Position numbers and translations under genes: made by a program. Shown here piece by piece: positions 7,675 through 17,443 of a stretch of 64,000 nt of DNA. The stretch's first letter is position 1, and each line of letters starts with the position of its first letter. Location: NCBI RefSeq assembly GCF_019753045.1, contig NZ_JAIELN010000001.1:57998-121997 (forward strand). Direction: 5' to 3'. The notes beneath the pieces are model-generated. The model was not told where the DNA came from. It searched no databases and saw only the letters and a program-made list of their open reading frames with translations. The DNA comes from Hyphomicrobium sp. GTDB lineage: Bacteria; Pseudomonadota; Alphaproteobacteria; Rhizobiales; Hyphomicrobiaceae.

Positions 7675-10626
7675 TCAATCCATCTTGCCGTGGCAGTGCT
7701 TGTATTTCTTGCCTGAGCCGCAGGGGCAGAGAGCGTTGCGCGAAACGCGGCCCCAGGTGGCGGGGTCCTTCGGATTGACCGCGCCCTCGTTCTTACGACT
7801 CTGCAGCGGTGCACGCCTCTCGGGCTCGGGTCCCGCTGCGCGGCGTGCACGGGCGCCTTCAATGGCGGCGTCGGCCATCGCCAGCTCGGGATCGCGCTCG
7901 AACTCGTCGAAACCCGTCGTCGCGTCGACGTGGTGGGCCTCCATCGGCGGCAGGTCGATGGGCTGCAGCGCGGGCTGATCCTCGGGTGGCGCCAGTTCGA
8001 CGTGCATCAGCTGGCCCGTCACGTTTTCGCGCAGACGTCCAAGCATGCTCTCGAAGAGGATGAACGCTTCGGATTTGTATTCGTTCAGCGGATCGCGCTG
8101 ACCGTAGGCGCGGAAGCCGATCACCTGACGCAAATGCTCGAGCGTCACAAGGTGCTCGCGCCAGAGGTGATCCAGCGTCTGGAGCAGCACCATCTTCTCG
8201 ATCTGGTGATAGAGCTCCGGTCCGAGTTCCTTGGCTTTTTCCTCCGCCTTGGCGTCGGCGGCGGCCTTGATGCGTTCCTTGATCTCTTCGTCGGCGATGC
8301 CTTCCTCGGCAGCCCAGGCGTCGATAGGAAGATCGAGCGCGAGGACATCGCTGACCTGTTCGTAGAGGCCCTTCGTGTCCCACTGCTCGGCATAAGCTGC
8401 CGGGGGAATGAAGCGCGTGACGTATTCGTCGATCAGCTCATTGCGAAGCTCGACGACCGTCTCGGAAACGTCCTCCTGGCCCATGATGTCGAGCCGTTGC
8501 TCGAAGATGACCTTGCGCTGGTCATTCATCACGTCGTCGTACTTCAGGATCTGCTTGCGGATATCGAAGTTGCGCTGCTCAACTTTCTTTTGCGCGGTTT
8601 CGAGCGACTTGTTCATCCATGGATGCGTGATCGCTTCGCCGTCCTTGAGGCCGAGCGTCTGGAGCACCTTGTCCATGCGCTCGGAGCCGAAGATGCGCAT
8701 CAGGTCGTCATCGAGCGCCAAATAGAACTTGGAACGGCCAGGGTCGCCCTGACGGCCGGAACGACCGCGCAGCTGGTTGTCGATGCGGCGGCTTTCATGC
8801 CGTTCGGTCGCGAGCACGTAGAGGCCGCCGGCCTCGAGCGCCTTTTTCTTATTGGCGGCGACGTCGGAGACAAGCTCAGCGCGCTTGCTGCTGATCGCCG
8901 TCTCGTCGGGTGGTGTTCCCTTTGCCGTTTCTTCGGCGATCCAGTCGCGCAGGCGGAACTCGGCGTTGCCGCCCAGCTGAATATCGGTACCGCGGCCTGC
9001 CATGTTGGTCGCGATCGTCACGGCGCCCGGCTGACCGGCCTGCGCAACGATGCTCGCTTCCTGCTCGTGATAGCGTGCGTTGAGCACCTGATGCGGGATC
9101 GGGTCGCCCTTGCCCTTGGCTTCGGTCGCCAACTTGTTCAGAAGCGCCGCCGTATCCGTCAAATGCTTGCGGAGTTCTTCTTCCTTGCCGGGCTTGATGG
9201 CAGCTGCCTGCTCTTCAAGCTGCTTGGCAAGTTCCTTGAAATACTTGTGGTCCTTCAGAAGTTCCGAAAGTTGCTCAGACTTCTCGATCGACGTGGTGCC
9301 GACAAGGATCGGCTGCCCGCGCGTTCTGGCTTCCGCGATCGACTGCACGATAGCGGCGAGCTTCTCGCGCTGCGTCCGGTAGATCTCGTCATCCTCGTCG
9401 ATACGGCTGACCGGAAGATTGGTCGGGATGTCGATGACGTCGAGCCCGTAGATGTCCATGAACTCGCTGGCTTCCGTCATTGCCGTACCGGTCATGCCGG
9501 CGAGCTTCTTGTAGAGACGGAAGTAGTTCTGGAACGTGATCGACGCGAGCGTCTGGTTTTCGGGCTGGATCTCGACCTTCTCTTTGGCTTCGAGCGCCTG
9601 ATGCAGGCCTTCCGAATAGCGTCGACCGGGCATCATACGGCCGGTGAATTCGTCGATGATGACGACCTGGCCGCCTTTGACGATGTAGTCCTTATCGCGC
9701 TGGAACAGCTTGTGCGCCTTCAGCGCCTGCGTCAGGTGATGGACGATCGTGACGTTGTCGATGTCGTACAGCGTGCCCTTCAGGAGGCCAGCGGCTTCGA
9801 GCTCGCGCTCCATCTTTTCGTTGCCGGCTTCCGTGAACGAGACCTGACGCTGCTTTTCGTCGAGTTCGAAGTCTTCGGGCGTGACGATCTTCATCAACGC
9901 GTCGATCTGCTGATATAGATCGGCCCGGTCTTCCAATGGGCCGGAGATGATCAAGGGCGTGCGGGCTTCGTCGATGAGGATCGAGTCAACTTCGTCGACG
10001 ATTGCGTACGTGTGCGGACGCTGCACCATCTCGGTGTAGTTCATCTTCATATTATCGCGGAGATAATCGAAGCCGAGCTCGTTGTTCGTGCCGTACGTCA
10101 CATCGCAGGCGTACGCGATCTTGCGGGACTCATCGCTCATGTCGTGGATGATGCAGCCGACAGTGAGACCCAAGAAGCGATAGACCTGACCCATCCAGTC
10201 GGCGTCGCGCTTGGCGAGGTAGTCGTTGACTGTAACGACGTGGACACCTTTGCCGGTGAGAGCGTTCAGGTAAACGGGGAGCGTGGCGACGAGCGTTTTA
10301 CCTTCGCCCGTTTTCATTTCGGCGATGTCGCCTTGATGGAGAACCATGCCGCCGATGAGCTGGACGTCGAAGTGGCGCTGGCCAAGCGTGCGCTTCGCCG
10401 CTTCGCGGACCGTTGCGAATGCCGGAACGAGCAGGTCATCGAGCGAGGCGCCGTCGTTCAGCTGCTGACGGAATTGCTCCGTGCGCGCTCGAAGCTCCTC
10501 GTCGGACAGGTCCTGCAGCTCGGGCTCGAGCGCATTAATTGCCGCCACGCGAGACCGAAAGCCTTTGACTCTCCTCTCGTTCGAGGAACCGAAAATCTTC
10601 GAAGCGAGATCACCGAACGAGAGCAT
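7675..10626 (-). CDS. secA: Preprotein translocase ATPase SecA
   Basis: SecA drives unfolded precursor proteins through the SecYEG channel. The 983-residue protein carries the Walker A motif MKTGEGKT (about residue 104), the DEVD box at 211-214, the [14 protein letters not shown] helicase motif, and the zinc-binding SecB-docking tail [15 protein letters not shown] at the very C-terminus. It is longer than the enterobacterial protein (901 residues), partly because of a lysine/glutamate-rich insertion of about 50 residues at roughly 459-511 ([13 protein letters not shown] onwards), placed just before [13 protein letters not shown] in the second nucleotide-binding domain. It is encoded alone, opposite to the flanking genes. 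Confidence 0.98.
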   Translation of the reverse strand: MLSFGDLASKIFGSSNERRVKGFRSRVAAINALEPELQDLSDEELRARTEQFRQQLNDGASLDDLLVPAFATVREAAKRTLGQRHFDVQLIGGMVLHQGDIAEMKTGEGKTLVATLPVYLNALTGKGVHVVTVNDYLAKRDADWMGQVYRFLGLTVGCIIHDMSDESRKIAYACDVTYGTNNELGFDYLRDNMKMNYTEMVQRPHTYAIVDEVDSILIDEARTPLIISGPLEDRADLYQQIDALMKIVTPEDFELDEKQRQVSFTEAGNEKMERELEAAGLLKGTLYDIDNVTIVHHLTQALKAHKLFQRDKDYIVKGGQVVIIDEFTGRMMPGRRYSEGLHQALEAKEKVEIQPENQTLASITFQNYFRLYKKLAGMTGTAMTEASEFMDIYGLDVIDIPTNLPVSRIDEDDEIYRTQREKLAAIVQSIAEARTRGQPILVGTTSIEKSEQLSELLKDHKYFKELAKQLEEQAAAIKPGKEEELRKHLTDTAALLNKLATEAKGKGDPIPHQVLNARYHEQEASIVAQAGQPGAVTIATNMAGRGTDIQLGGNAEFRLRDWIAEETAKGTPPDETAISSKRAELVSDVAANKKKALEAGGLYVLATERHESRRIDNQLRGRSGRQGDPGRSKFYLALDDDLMRIFGSERMDKVLQTLGLKDGEAITHPWMNKSLETAQKKVEQRNFDIRKQILKYDDVMNDQRKVIFEQRLDIMGQEDVSETVVELRNELIDEYVTRFIPPAAYAEQWDTKGLYEQVSDVLALDLPIDAWAAEEGIADEEIKERIKAAADAKAEEKAKELGPELYHQIEKMVLLQTLDHLWREHLVTLEHLRQVIGFRAYGQRDPLNEYKSEAFILFESMLGRLRENVTGQLMHVELAPPEDQPALQPIDLPPMEAHHVDATTGFDEFERDPELAMADAAIEGARARRAAGPEPERRAPLQSRKNEGAVNPKDPATWGRVSRNALCPCGSGKKYKHCHGKMD

Positions 10627-11039
10627 ATTTTTAGATCCGTCCTACAAAATTCGTCTTGGCCGCACCCCCTGGCACGGCCGGCTCAGTCTCTTGTCGCCGG
10701 GCAGCGTACAGCCAAAAAATGCGCGGCAAGGGCCTCCCCCGCCACGCCTGCGTCGACGTCCCCACAGCGCTGCGAATTGCGCGGTCGACACGGGCTTTAA
10801 CGCCCGACCCGATTAGGGGCAGACATAAGAACTAGCCCCCCCGACTGTCAATGTTATGCGCTATTACGCCGACGTAAGGGATTTTCTTCCTGTGGCCAAG
10901 AATTAACTTGGTTTTCTTGCCTTGGCCCGCTATCGAAACCCGCTTGTTGGCCGCCTGCCGCGGTCTTGCCGTCGTTCCCCAAACGAGCTCTGAGACGGCA
11001 ATTTAAGGGCCTCAACCTCCAACGCGGAGCCAAACGCTG
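10627..11039. other. Intergenic region between divergent secA and the parvulin gene
   Basis: 413 bases that must hold the promoters of both divergent genes. An inverted repeat GGGCTTTAACGCCC lies near 10793. The rest shows no convincing open frame; the forward frames entering from secA are antisense shadows. I cannot identify the promoter boxes with confidence. Confidence 0.4.
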
Positions 11040-11969
11040 ATGAAGCGTATCACCCTCATTCTTATGACTTTCGCGCTCGCGGGCATGGCCGCACCTTTCA
11101 CGGCGGTCGCCGAGGACAAGGTCGTCGCCACGATCGACGGCAAACCCATCACCGAAGGCGATCTTGCGGTGGCCGAAAGCGAAATCGGCTCAGACATGGG
11201 CACAATGCCGGCCGACCAGAAGCGGACGTCGCTGCTCGAATTTCTCATCGACAATCAGCTTTTTGCGGAAGCGGCCGAAGGCCAGAAGCTGAATGAGGGC
11301 GCCGACTTCGAGACGCGCCTCAACTATTTGAAGCGCCGCGCCCTTCGGGAACTCTATTTCGATAAGGTCATCAAGGCTTCGGTCAGCGATGCTGACGCGC
11401 GCAAGATTTACGACGATCAAGTCAAGCTCTTGAAGCCGGAAGAGGAAGTATCGGCGAGACATATTCTCGTTGCGACTGAAGATGAAGCCAAGGCCCTGAA
11501 AGAAAAGATCACCAAGGGCGCCGATTTTGCTGAGCTCGCAAAAGAAAACTCCAAAGATCCGGGCTCCAAAGAAGATGGCGGCAACCTTGGTTACTTCGGT
11601 CATGGGCAGATGGTGCCGCAGTTCGAAGAGATCGTCTTTAAGCTGAAGAAGGGTGAAGTCTCCGATCCGGTGAAGACGCAGTTCGGCTGGCATCTCGTGA
11701 AGCTCGAAGATCGCCGTACCAAGCAGCCGCCGGCGTTCGAGATCGTCAAGGACCGGATCGTCCAATCCCTGCTTCTGCAGAAAGCTCAGCAAACGGCCGT
11801 AGGCCTCCGCACGAAGTCGAAGATCGAGATCGTCGATCCGGAGATCAAGAAGATGGTGGATGCTCGCAATGCGGCGATCCAGGCCCAGTCGAAGCCGGCC
11901 GCTGAACCGGCGAAGGACGCCCCGAAGGATGCTCCGAAGGACGCTCCGGCAGAGGCCCCGAAGCCCTAA
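11040..11969 (+). CDS. Periplasmic peptidyl-prolyl cis-trans isomerase, parvulin (PpiC) type
   Basis: A 309-residue exported foldase. A signal peptide (MKRITLILMTFALAGMAAPFTAVAE) is followed by an N-terminal SurA-like chaperone region and a parvulin domain at about 135-235: SARHILVATEDEAKALK, then FAELAKENSKDPGSKEDGGNLGYF and the closing FGWHLVKLEDRR. It isomerises peptidyl-prolyl bonds in secreted proteins and probably helps outer-membrane protein folding. The last 30 residues are a lysine/aspartate/alanine/proline repeat (KDAPKDAPKDAPAEAPKP). The start is the ATG at 11040, directly ahead of the signal peptide. Its position divergent from secA fits a secretion-linked role. Confidence 0.92.
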   Translation: MKRITLILMTFALAGMAAPFTAVAEDKVVATIDGKPITEGDLAVAESEIGSDMGTMPADQKRTSLLEFLIDNQLFAEAAEGQKLNEGADFETRLNYLKRRALRELYFDKVIKASVSDADARKIYDDQVKLLKPEEEVSARHILVATEDEAKALKEKITKGADFAELAKENSKDPGSKEDGGNLGYFGHGQMVPQFEEIVFKLKKGEVSDPVKTQFGWHLVKLEDRRTKQPPAFEIVKDRIVQSLLLQKAQQTAVGLRTKSKIEIVDPEIKKMVDARNAAIQAQSKPAAEPAKDAPKDAPKDAPAEAPKP

Positions 11970-11996
11970 GCTTCCCCGCAGTCGAAAAGTTCTTGC

Positions 11997-12030
11997 TCGG
12001 GCCGCTTGATTATGGCGGCCCGATCTGTTT
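11997..12030 (+). terminator. Probable terminator after the parvulin gene
   Basis: A perfect 9-bp stem (TCGGGCCGC at 11997-12005, GCGGCCCGA at 12015-12023) with a 9-base loop is followed by the weak T-tract TCTGTTTC. It sits between the parvulin gene and argJ. The T-run is poor, so termination may be partial. Confidence 0.5.
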
Positions 12031-12063
12031 CAGGGAGCCTCGCACCCTCTCCGGAGATCCCTT

Positions 12064-13311
12064 ATGAGCAAAGCTTCGAGCGTTTCACCGTTCGCCCCTA
12101 AAACACTCGCGAAACTGCCGAGTATCGAGGGCGTTGCCTTTGCGACTGCGGAAGCCGGTATTCGCTACAAGAACCGCACGGATCTCTTGCTCGCCGTGGT
12201 CGACGAAGGGACCTCGGTTGCGGGCGTCCTGACGCAATCGAAAACCGCGTCGGCTCCGGTGCTCACGTGCCGGAAGCACCTGAAAAAGGGGGCGGCGCGG
12301 GCGCTCGTTGTGAATTCGGGCAACGCCAACGCTTTCACGGGGAAAAAGGGCAGCGAGGCGGTCGACATCACGGTTGCGCATGCCGTTGAGGCCGTTGGCT
12401 GCAAACCGCACGAAGTCTTTGTCGCTTCGACCGGCGTCATCGGCGAGCCGCTCGACGCGGAAAAGTTCGCGCATCTTCTCGGGGATCTCGCCAAGCAGAC
12501 CGAGCCCGACGCTTTCGAAAAGGCGGCGCGGGCGATCATGACCACCGATACCTTTCCGAAGCTCGCGACGCGGACCGCGCTGATTGGGGATACCGAAGTC
12601 ACCATCAACGGCTTCTGCAAGGGCGCGGGAATGATCGCGCCCGACATGGCAACGATGCTGTGCTTCATCTTCACGGATGCCGCGATCTCGTCCGATACGC
12701 TGCAAGAGCTGCTGGCCGAGCACGCAGCGACGACCTTCAACTGCATGACGGTCGATGGCGACACGTCGACGAGCGACACCTGCCTCATGTTTGCGACCGG
12801 GAAGGCGGAAGCTCGCGGGCAAAAGCTTATTACGAAGGCCAAGTCGAAGAAGCTGCAGGCGTTCTCGGAGGCTCTCTACGACTTGATGCGCGATCTCGCG
12901 ATCCAGGTCGCAAAGGACGGCGAGGGCCTTACGAAGTTCGTGACGTTCGAGGTCGGCGGCGCCAAGTCATGGCACGCGGCGCGGGCGATCGCGCTCTCCT
13001 GCGCCAATTCACCCATTCTCAAGACAGCGATTGCCGGAGAAGATCCGAACTGGGGCCGCGTCGTGATGGCGGTCGGCAAGTCCGGCGAAGCCGCTGACCG
13101 CGACAGGCTCGCGATCTGGTTCGGTCCCCACTGCGTTGCGCGCGACGGGGAGCGCGCCGCGGATTACGACGAGAAGACAGTCGCCGCGTACATGAAGAAC
13201 CCTGAGATCGTCATTCGCGTCGACGTCGGGGTTGGCAAGTCGGGAGCGCGGGTCTGGACCTGCGATCTCACGCACGAATACGTATCGATCAATGCCGATT
13301 ACCGGAGCTGA
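12064..13311 (+). CDS. argJ: Bifunctional ornithine acetyltransferase / N-acetylglutamate synthase
   Basis: ArgJ transfers the acetyl group of N-acetylornithine to glutamate, closing the arginine acetyl cycle in the cytoplasm; bifunctional forms also use acetyl-CoA. The 415-residue precursor self-cleaves into two subunits before a threonine that becomes the nucleophile. Here the conserved block [16 protein letters not shown] places it at Thr197. Other family marks are [36 protein letters not shown] and the C-terminal Y-SINADYRS end. An AG-rich stretch (CTCTCCGGAGATCC) precedes the ATG. Whether this copy is mono- or bifunctional cannot be told from sequence alone. Confidence 0.96.
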   Translation: MSKASSVSPFAPKTLAKLPSIEGVAFATAEAGIRYKNRTDLLLAVVDEGTSVAGVLTQSKTASAPVLTCRKHLKKGAARALVVNSGNANAFTGKKGSEAVDITVAHAVEAVGCKPHEVFVASTGVIGEPLDAEKFAHLLGDLAKQTEPDAFEKAARAIMTTDTFPKLATRTALIGDTEVTINGFCKGAGMIAPDMATMLCFIFTDAAISSDTLQELLAEHAATTFNCMTVDGDTSTSDTCLMFATGKAEARGQKLITKAKSKKLQAFSEALYDLMRDLAIQVAKDGEGLTKFVTFEVGGAKSWHAARAIALSCANSPILKTAIAGEDPNWGRVVMAVGKSGEAADRDRLAIWFGPHCVARDGERAADYDEKTVAAYMKNPEIVIRVDVGVGKSGARVWTCDLTHEYVSINADYRS

Positions 13312-13325
13312 AAAGCTGAGAGCAA

Positions 13326-13985
13326 ATGGATAAGGCGTTCTGGCACGAGCGCTGGCAGCGCCGCGAGATCGGGTTTCATCAGCAGCGAATCCATTCGCAG
13401 CTTTTGCGCTTCTGGCCGAAGCTTGGATTGCCCCAAGAGACGGCCGTTTTCGTGCCGCTTGCGGGCAAGAGCCGAGACATGGTCTGGCTCGCGACGCAAG
13501 GGCATCGCGTCATCGGGGTGGAGCTGTCGAACGTTGCGGTCCGCGAATTTTTCGAGGAAGGCGCGCAGGTCCCAAATCGCTCTTCGGCGGGCGCGTTCGA
13601 GATTTCGTCCGCCGGGCCGTTCGAGCTTTATTGCGGCGATTTTTTCGAACTCGATCCCGATGTCCTGAAGGACGTGGTGGCAGTTTACGACCGCGCCGCG
13701 CTCATCGCGCTGCCGCCGGAAATGCGTGCCCGTTACGCCGAGACACTCGCCCGGATCGTGCCGCGTGAGGCGATCATTTTCCTCATCGCGGTCGATTATC
13801 CCGAGGGTGAGATTTCCGGCCCGCCATTTCCGGTTTCACGCGACGAGGTTCAACGTCTTTACGCAGATACGTTCGAGATCGAAGTGCTCGAAACGCGCGA
13901 TGGCCTCGCCGACAGCGACAACCTGAAGAAACGCGGCGTCACTCGCCTCGAAGAGACCGCCTACCTGCTGAGGCGGCGCGCATGA
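13326..13985 (+). CDS. tpm: Thiopurine S-methyltransferase family protein
   Basis: A 219-residue SAM-dependent methyltransferase. The family start DKAFWHERWQRREIGFHQ is clear, followed by VFVPLAGKSRDMVWLATQGHRVIGVELS (the SAM-binding glycine region) and YDRAALIALPPEMRARYAE. Bacterial TPMT proteins methylate thiopurines and also selenite or tellurite compounds; the natural substrate here is unknown. The gene follows argJ by 14 bases and overlaps the next Nudix gene by four bases (ATGA), so argJ, tpm and the Nudix gene look like one transcript. Confidence 0.92.
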   Translation: MDKAFWHERWQRREIGFHQQRIHSQLLRFWPKLGLPQETAVFVPLAGKSRDMVWLATQGHRVIGVELSNVAVREFFEEGAQVPNRSSAGAFEISSAGPFELYCGDFFELDPDVLKDVVAVYDRAALIALPPEMRARYAETLARIVPREAIIFLIAVDYPEGEISGPPFPVSRDEVQRLYADTFEIEVLETRDGLADSDNLKKRGVTRLEETAYLLRRRA

Positions 13986-14404
13986 AGCCGTTGGTTCTCG
14001 TTGCCGCCGTGGCGCTCATCGACGATGACAAGCGGGTGCTGATCGCCCAGCGCCCGGCGGGAAAGTCAATGGCCGGCCTCTGGGAGTTTCCTGGCGGCAA
14101 AGTGGAGCCGGGTGAGACGCCAGAGGACGCGCTTTGCCGCGAAATCAAGGAAGAACTCGACATCGAGCTTTGCCGGACGTGCCTCGCGCCGTTCAACTTC
14201 GCGAGCCATGCCTACGAGAATTTCCACCTTCTGATGCCGCTGTATCTCTGCCGCACGTGGGAGGGCGAGATCGCACCGCGAGAGGGCCAGATCGTGAAAT
14301 GGGTCCGGGCGCTCGATCTCAACCGCTATCCGATGCCGCCGGCGGACGAGCCGCTCATTCCCTGGCTCAGAGATCTTTTGAGCGGGGCTTCAGCACATCT
14401 TTGA
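13982..14404 (+). CDS. mutT: MutT-like (deoxy)nucleoside triphosphate pyrophosphohydrolase
   Basis: A 140-residue Nudix hydrolase. The full Nudix box Gx5Ex7REUxEExxU is present as GGKVEPGETPEDALCREIKEEL. The protein starts LVLVAAVALIDDDKRVLIAQRPAGKSMAGLWEFP, as in the MutT/CTP-pyrophosphohydrolase group that clears 8-oxo-dGTP from the nucleotide pool. It starts inside the stop of tpm (ATGA) and its 3' end overlaps the converging methyltransferase gene by 38 bases. The symbol reflects similarity; the exact substrate is inferred. Confidence 0.85.
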   Translation: MKPLVLVAAVALIDDDKRVLIAQRPAGKSMAGLWEFPGGKVEPGETPEDALCREIKEELDIELCRTCLAPFNFASHAYENFHLLMPLYLCRTWEGEIAPREGQIVKWVRALDLNRYPMPPADEPLIPWLRDLLSGASAHL

Positions 14405-15263
14405 GACTGACTTCGGCCGATCCCGGCCGCAGCGGTTTCTGCTGGCTTTCGTGGGGCACCCAACCGGTCAGCGTGACGATCTCGAAGGTCGCCGGGACGC
14501 GGCCGCCAGGCAGGCCAAAACGCTCTTGATAGATTTGCGCCGCCCGTAACAGCAGTGTGCGCGTCACCGGCGTGCGGCGGCGCTCCGTCAAGACGTTACT
14601 CGCACCCATGGCCTTGATTTCCTGCATCAGCGCAAGAGGCGAGGCGTAGGTCACTTCGACGAGGTCGCTATCGGCGACCGGCAGCGCGAAGCCCGCACGC
14701 TGGAGAAGGCCGCCAAGCTCACGTACATCGGCGAATGGCGCGACGCGGGGAGACGCGCCGCCGAGGACTTCGTCCTCAGCCAGAATCCAGGCCTCCCGCA
14801 GTTCTTTCAGCGTTTCGCCGCCGAGCAGCGCGCCGAGAAACAGCCCGTCGGGCTTCAGTGCGCGATTGATCTGGATGAGAGCACCGGGGAGATCGTTGAC
14901 CAGATGGAGCGCAAGGCCGGACACCACGAGATCGAGGCTCGCCGCCGCGAACGGTAGTGCTTCCTCGTCGGCAACAACTTTCAAGCCGCCTGCGGGCATC
15001 AGGGTCGCTAGAGACGATTCGACATTAATGATCGTGCCGATCGCCGGGAGCGTCCGGAGCCGTTCGGCGACGAGCCCGTTATACGCACCCAGACTGACGG
15101 CAAGCGGAAAATCCCGGCGCACGAGCGAAAGGCGTTCGGCGAAATCGTCGGCCACGCGCTCGAGCAGAAAGTCGGGAAGTTTCGCGCCGCCGGTCGCCTT
15201 GGCGATACGATCGCGGCGTATTCTCATAAATTTGCGGTCGAAAATCTGCGGTGCGCCGGGCAT
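14367..15263 (-). CDS. SAM-dependent methyltransferase, NDUFAF5/BioC-like
   Basis: A 298-residue methyltransferase. It has FDRKFMRIRRDRIAK at the start, then a Rossmann methyltransferase core with AVSLGAYNGLVAERL, the acidic strand end INVESS, and LDLVVSGLALHLVNDLPGALIQINRALKPDG. This arrangement matches the alphaproteobacterial relatives of NDUFAF5 (complex I assembly) more than BioC, despite general similarity. It is encoded alone on the reverse strand and converges on the Nudix gene with a 38-base overlap of the two 3' ends. A role in biotin synthesis is not supported, because the bio operon already carries bioZ. Confidence 0.8.
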   Translation of the reverse strand: MPGAPQIFDRKFMRIRRDRIAKATGGAKLPDFLLERVADDFAERLSLVRRDFPLAVSLGAYNGLVAERLRTLPAIGTIINVESSLATLMPAGGLKVVADEEALPFAAASLDLVVSGLALHLVNDLPGALIQINRALKPDGLFLGALLGGETLKELREAWILAEDEVLGGASPRVAPFADVRELGGLLQRAGFALPVADSDLVEVTYASPLALMQEIKAMGASNVLTERRRTPVTRTLLLRAAQIYQERFGLPGGRVPATFEIVTLTGWVPHESQQKPLRPGSAEVSLKDVLKPRSKDL

Positions 15264-15364
15264 CGCTCGTCTTTCTCGTAGATGATCGGGACCGAAGCCT
15301 GGACCCTCGAAGGGCAGGCGTCGAAGCTCTCGCTGGCGTTAGCGCGTTGCGCTAGTGTTGTGCA

Positions 15365-16177
15365 ATGTCGAACAATAACACGGTTGCGGACGACGACACG
15401 GGAGATGGCACGAGCGGCAGCTTGAGCCTGCTCTCGCGGCTTCGTCCTTTCCACCGGCTTCGGCGGGCAGCCCTCGATCTGTTGCTGCCCCCGGTCTGCC
15501 TCGGCTGCCGGACACGGATCATGGACCACGATTCCCTCTGTCCGTCCTGCTGGCAGAAAATCAATTTCGTCCGCCCTCCGGTGTGCGACAGGCTCGGATT
15601 GCCGCTCGCCATCGATACCGGCGGCCTGACGGTCTCAGCGGCCGCCCTCGCGAACCCGCCGGACTACGATCGCGCCCGGGCAGTGGCCAGCTTCGGCGGG
15701 CTCCTGCAGACGCTTATTCACGGGTTCAAATTTCACGACAATCATAACGCCCGGCGGCTTTTCGGGCGGTGGATGGCTGACGCGGGGCGCGAGGTGCTTG
15801 CCGAGGCCGACCTTCTCGTGCCGGTGCCGCTCGCTCGTTGGCGGCTGCTCGGACGGCGATTTAACCAAGCGCAAATTCTTGCGGCGGAGGCCGGGCGGCG
15901 CACCGGCAAGCCCGTCAATCCTTTCGCGCTCGTCAGAATCCGTTCGACGCCACATCAAATCGGCCTCACCCGGGCTCAACGGAGCCGAAATGTGGCGGGT
16001 GTGTTCCGCGTGCCTGCCCGTGAATTGCCGAATATCTCAGGAAAAGCCATAGTTTTGGTCGACGATGTCATCACGAGCGGTGCAACGGCATCGGCAGCGG
16101 CCCGGGCCTTGAAACAGGCGGGTGCGCGCAAGGTCGACGTGCTCGCACTTGCGATAGTTTCAGAACGTTATTCCTGA
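15365..16177 (+). CDS. comF: ComF family phosphoribosyltransferase-like protein
   Basis: A 270-residue protein with the double zinc-ribbon start of ComF (CLGCRTRI and CPSCWQKI) and a type I phosphoribosyltransferase fold ending in the PRPP-binding motif VLVDDVITSGATASAAA. FKFHDNHNARRLFGRWM and RRFNQAQILAAEAGRRTGKPV are the other conserved ComF blocks. In naturally competent bacteria ComF is needed for inward DNA transfer; elsewhere its job is unclear. The divergent methyltransferase start lies about 100 bases upstream, so the two genes probably share a promoter region. Confidence 0.9.
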   Translation: MSNNNTVADDDTGDGTSGSLSLLSRLRPFHRLRRAALDLLLPPVCLGCRTRIMDHDSLCPSCWQKINFVRPPVCDRLGLPLAIDTGGLTVSAAALANPPDYDRARAVASFGGLLQTLIHGFKFHDNHNARRLFGRWMADAGREVLAEADLLVPVPLARWRLLGRRFNQAQILAAEAGRRTGKPVNPFALVRIRSTPHQIGLTRAQRSRNVAGVFRVPARELPNISGKAIVLVDDVITSGATASAAARALKQAGARKVDVLALAIVSERYS

Positions 16178-16304
16178 GGCTGCAAAGGGCGTGGCAAAGG
16201 CGCGGCACAGCGGCGCAAATCAACGATGCAAGGTTGCATGACCTCGCGAACGGTTTAGTTTTGATTCGAACTTTTCATATGGCGTGTTGAGAGGCGCCGA
16301 CGAA

Positions 16305-16565
16305 ATGCAGAAGGTGACGGTCTACACTGCTGGCAACTGCTGCTACTGCCACATGGCCAAAGACCTATTGCGGCGCAAAGGCGCCGCCTTCGAGGAAATC
16401 GATCTGTCGGGCCGCAACGATTTGCGTGCTGACCTTACCTTGCGCGCGGGCGGCCGCAGAACAGTTCCTCAAATCTGGATCGGCGATGTACACGTGGGCG
16501 GCTGCGACGACCTTTTCGATCTTGAGCGCAGCGGACGCCTCGATACGCTTTTGACCGCAGCCTGA
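16305..16565 (+). CDS. grxC: Glutaredoxin 3 with unusual CCYC active site
   Basis: An 86-residue glutaredoxin. It starts MQKVTVYTAG, carries the redox motif at residues 12-15, and ends with the glutathione-binding TVPQIWIGDVHVGGCDDL. Glutaredoxins reduce disulfides and mixed glutathione disulfides. The motif reads C-C-Y-C rather than the standard C-P-Y-C, so the cis-affecting proline is replaced by a third cysteine. The ATG at 16305 is preferred over GTG 16284 because GAGAGG lies 10 bases upstream. The gene sits three bases before the amidase gene at 16568, so the two are likely co-transcribed. Confidence 0.92.
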   Translation: MQKVTVYTAGNCCYCHMAKDLLRRKGAAFEEIDLSGRNDLRADLTLRAGGRRTVPQIWIGDVHVGGCDDLFDLERSGRLDTLLTAA

Positions 16566-16567
16566 TC

Positions 16568-17443
16568 ATGTCATCACGTTCCAAAACAGCATTCCGCGCC
16601 GCTCTCGTACAAATGCGAGCCGGGCGAAATATCGAGCGCAACGTCGCCGACGCCGTGTCGCTGATCAACGAAGCGGTGGATCGCGGAGCCGATTACGTTC
16701 AGACTCCGGAATGCACGACGTTGATGGAGCTTGACCAGGCACGTCTCATGGCGGAGACGAGGCCCGAGGACGGCAACGTCGCGCTCGCCGCGTTCACCGA
16801 TGCCGCCCGCAAGCGCAAGATCTGGTTGCACATCGGATCGATGGCCGTGAAGGTCGGCGACCGGCGTCTCGCCAATCGCGCGTACGTCATTGCTCCCGAT
16901 GGGACGATCTCGGCGCGATATGATAAGATTCATATGTTCGATGTCGATCTCGGCGGTGGCGAGTCCTACAGCGAGAGCGCGAATTATCAGGCCGGCCCGA
17001 GCGCGATTATCGCGGAGCTTCCATGGGGCCTTCTTGGCCTGACCATTTGCTACGATTTGCGCTTTCCCGCGCTGCACCGGGCGCTGGCAAAGGCGGGAGC
17101 CAAATTCATCACCGTACCGGCCGCGTTCACGCGGACGACCGGCGAAGCGCATTGGCATACGCTGCTCAAGGCGCGCGCCATCGAGACTGGCGCTTATATT
17201 CTGGCGGCGGATCAGGGCGGCCGGCACGAAAATGGCCGGGAGACGTTCGGCCACAGCCTCATCATCTCGCCCTGGGGCGAGGTTCTCGCGGAAGCGGGGG
17301 TTGATCCCGCGGTGATCCTTGCCGACATAGATGGTACCTACGTCGACCAAGTGCGGCGGAAGATTCCGTCGCTAACGCATGACCGCGAATTCGATGTCGT
17401 GGTCGCCAACTCGAAGGCGCCGTCACTGGTGCACGGATCGTGA
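16568..17443 (+). CDS. Carbon-nitrogen hydrolase (Nit1/omega-amidase type)
   Basis: A 291-residue nitrilase-superfamily amidase. The catalytic triad is visible as Glu48 (QTPECTTL), Lys120 (RYDKIHMFDVDL) and Cys161 (LTICYDLRFP). The block KIHMFDVDLGGGESYSES is typical of the Nit1/deaminated-glutathione amidase branch, which repairs deaminated glutathione, and of the related omega-amidases. Its place directly after a glutaredoxin gene fits a glutathione-repair role, which is an inference. The gene overlaps the next by four bases (GTGA). Confidence 0.9.
   Translation: MSSRSKTAFRAALVQMRAGRNIERNVADAVSLINEAVDRGADYVQTPECTTLMELDQARLMAETRPEDGNVALAAFTDAARKRKIWLHIGSMAVKVGDRRLANRAYVIAPDGTISARYDKIHMFDVDLGGGESYSESANYQAGPSAIIAELPWGLLGLTICYDLRFPALHRALAKAGAKFITVPAAFTRTTGEAHWHTLLKARAIETGAYILAADQGGRHENGRETFGHSLIISPWGEVLAEAGVDPAVILADIDGTYVDQVRRKIPSLTHDREFDVVVANSKAPSLVHGS

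Noticed and set aside
7930..9918. A 662-codon open frame on the forward strand inside secA
   Set aside because: It is the exact antisense of secA, has no family motif, and is a by-product of GC-rich codon use.
14367..15263. Calling the methyltransferase BioC
   Set aside because: It lies outside the bio operon, which has BioZ instead, and its start and core blocks resemble the NDUFAF5 branch.
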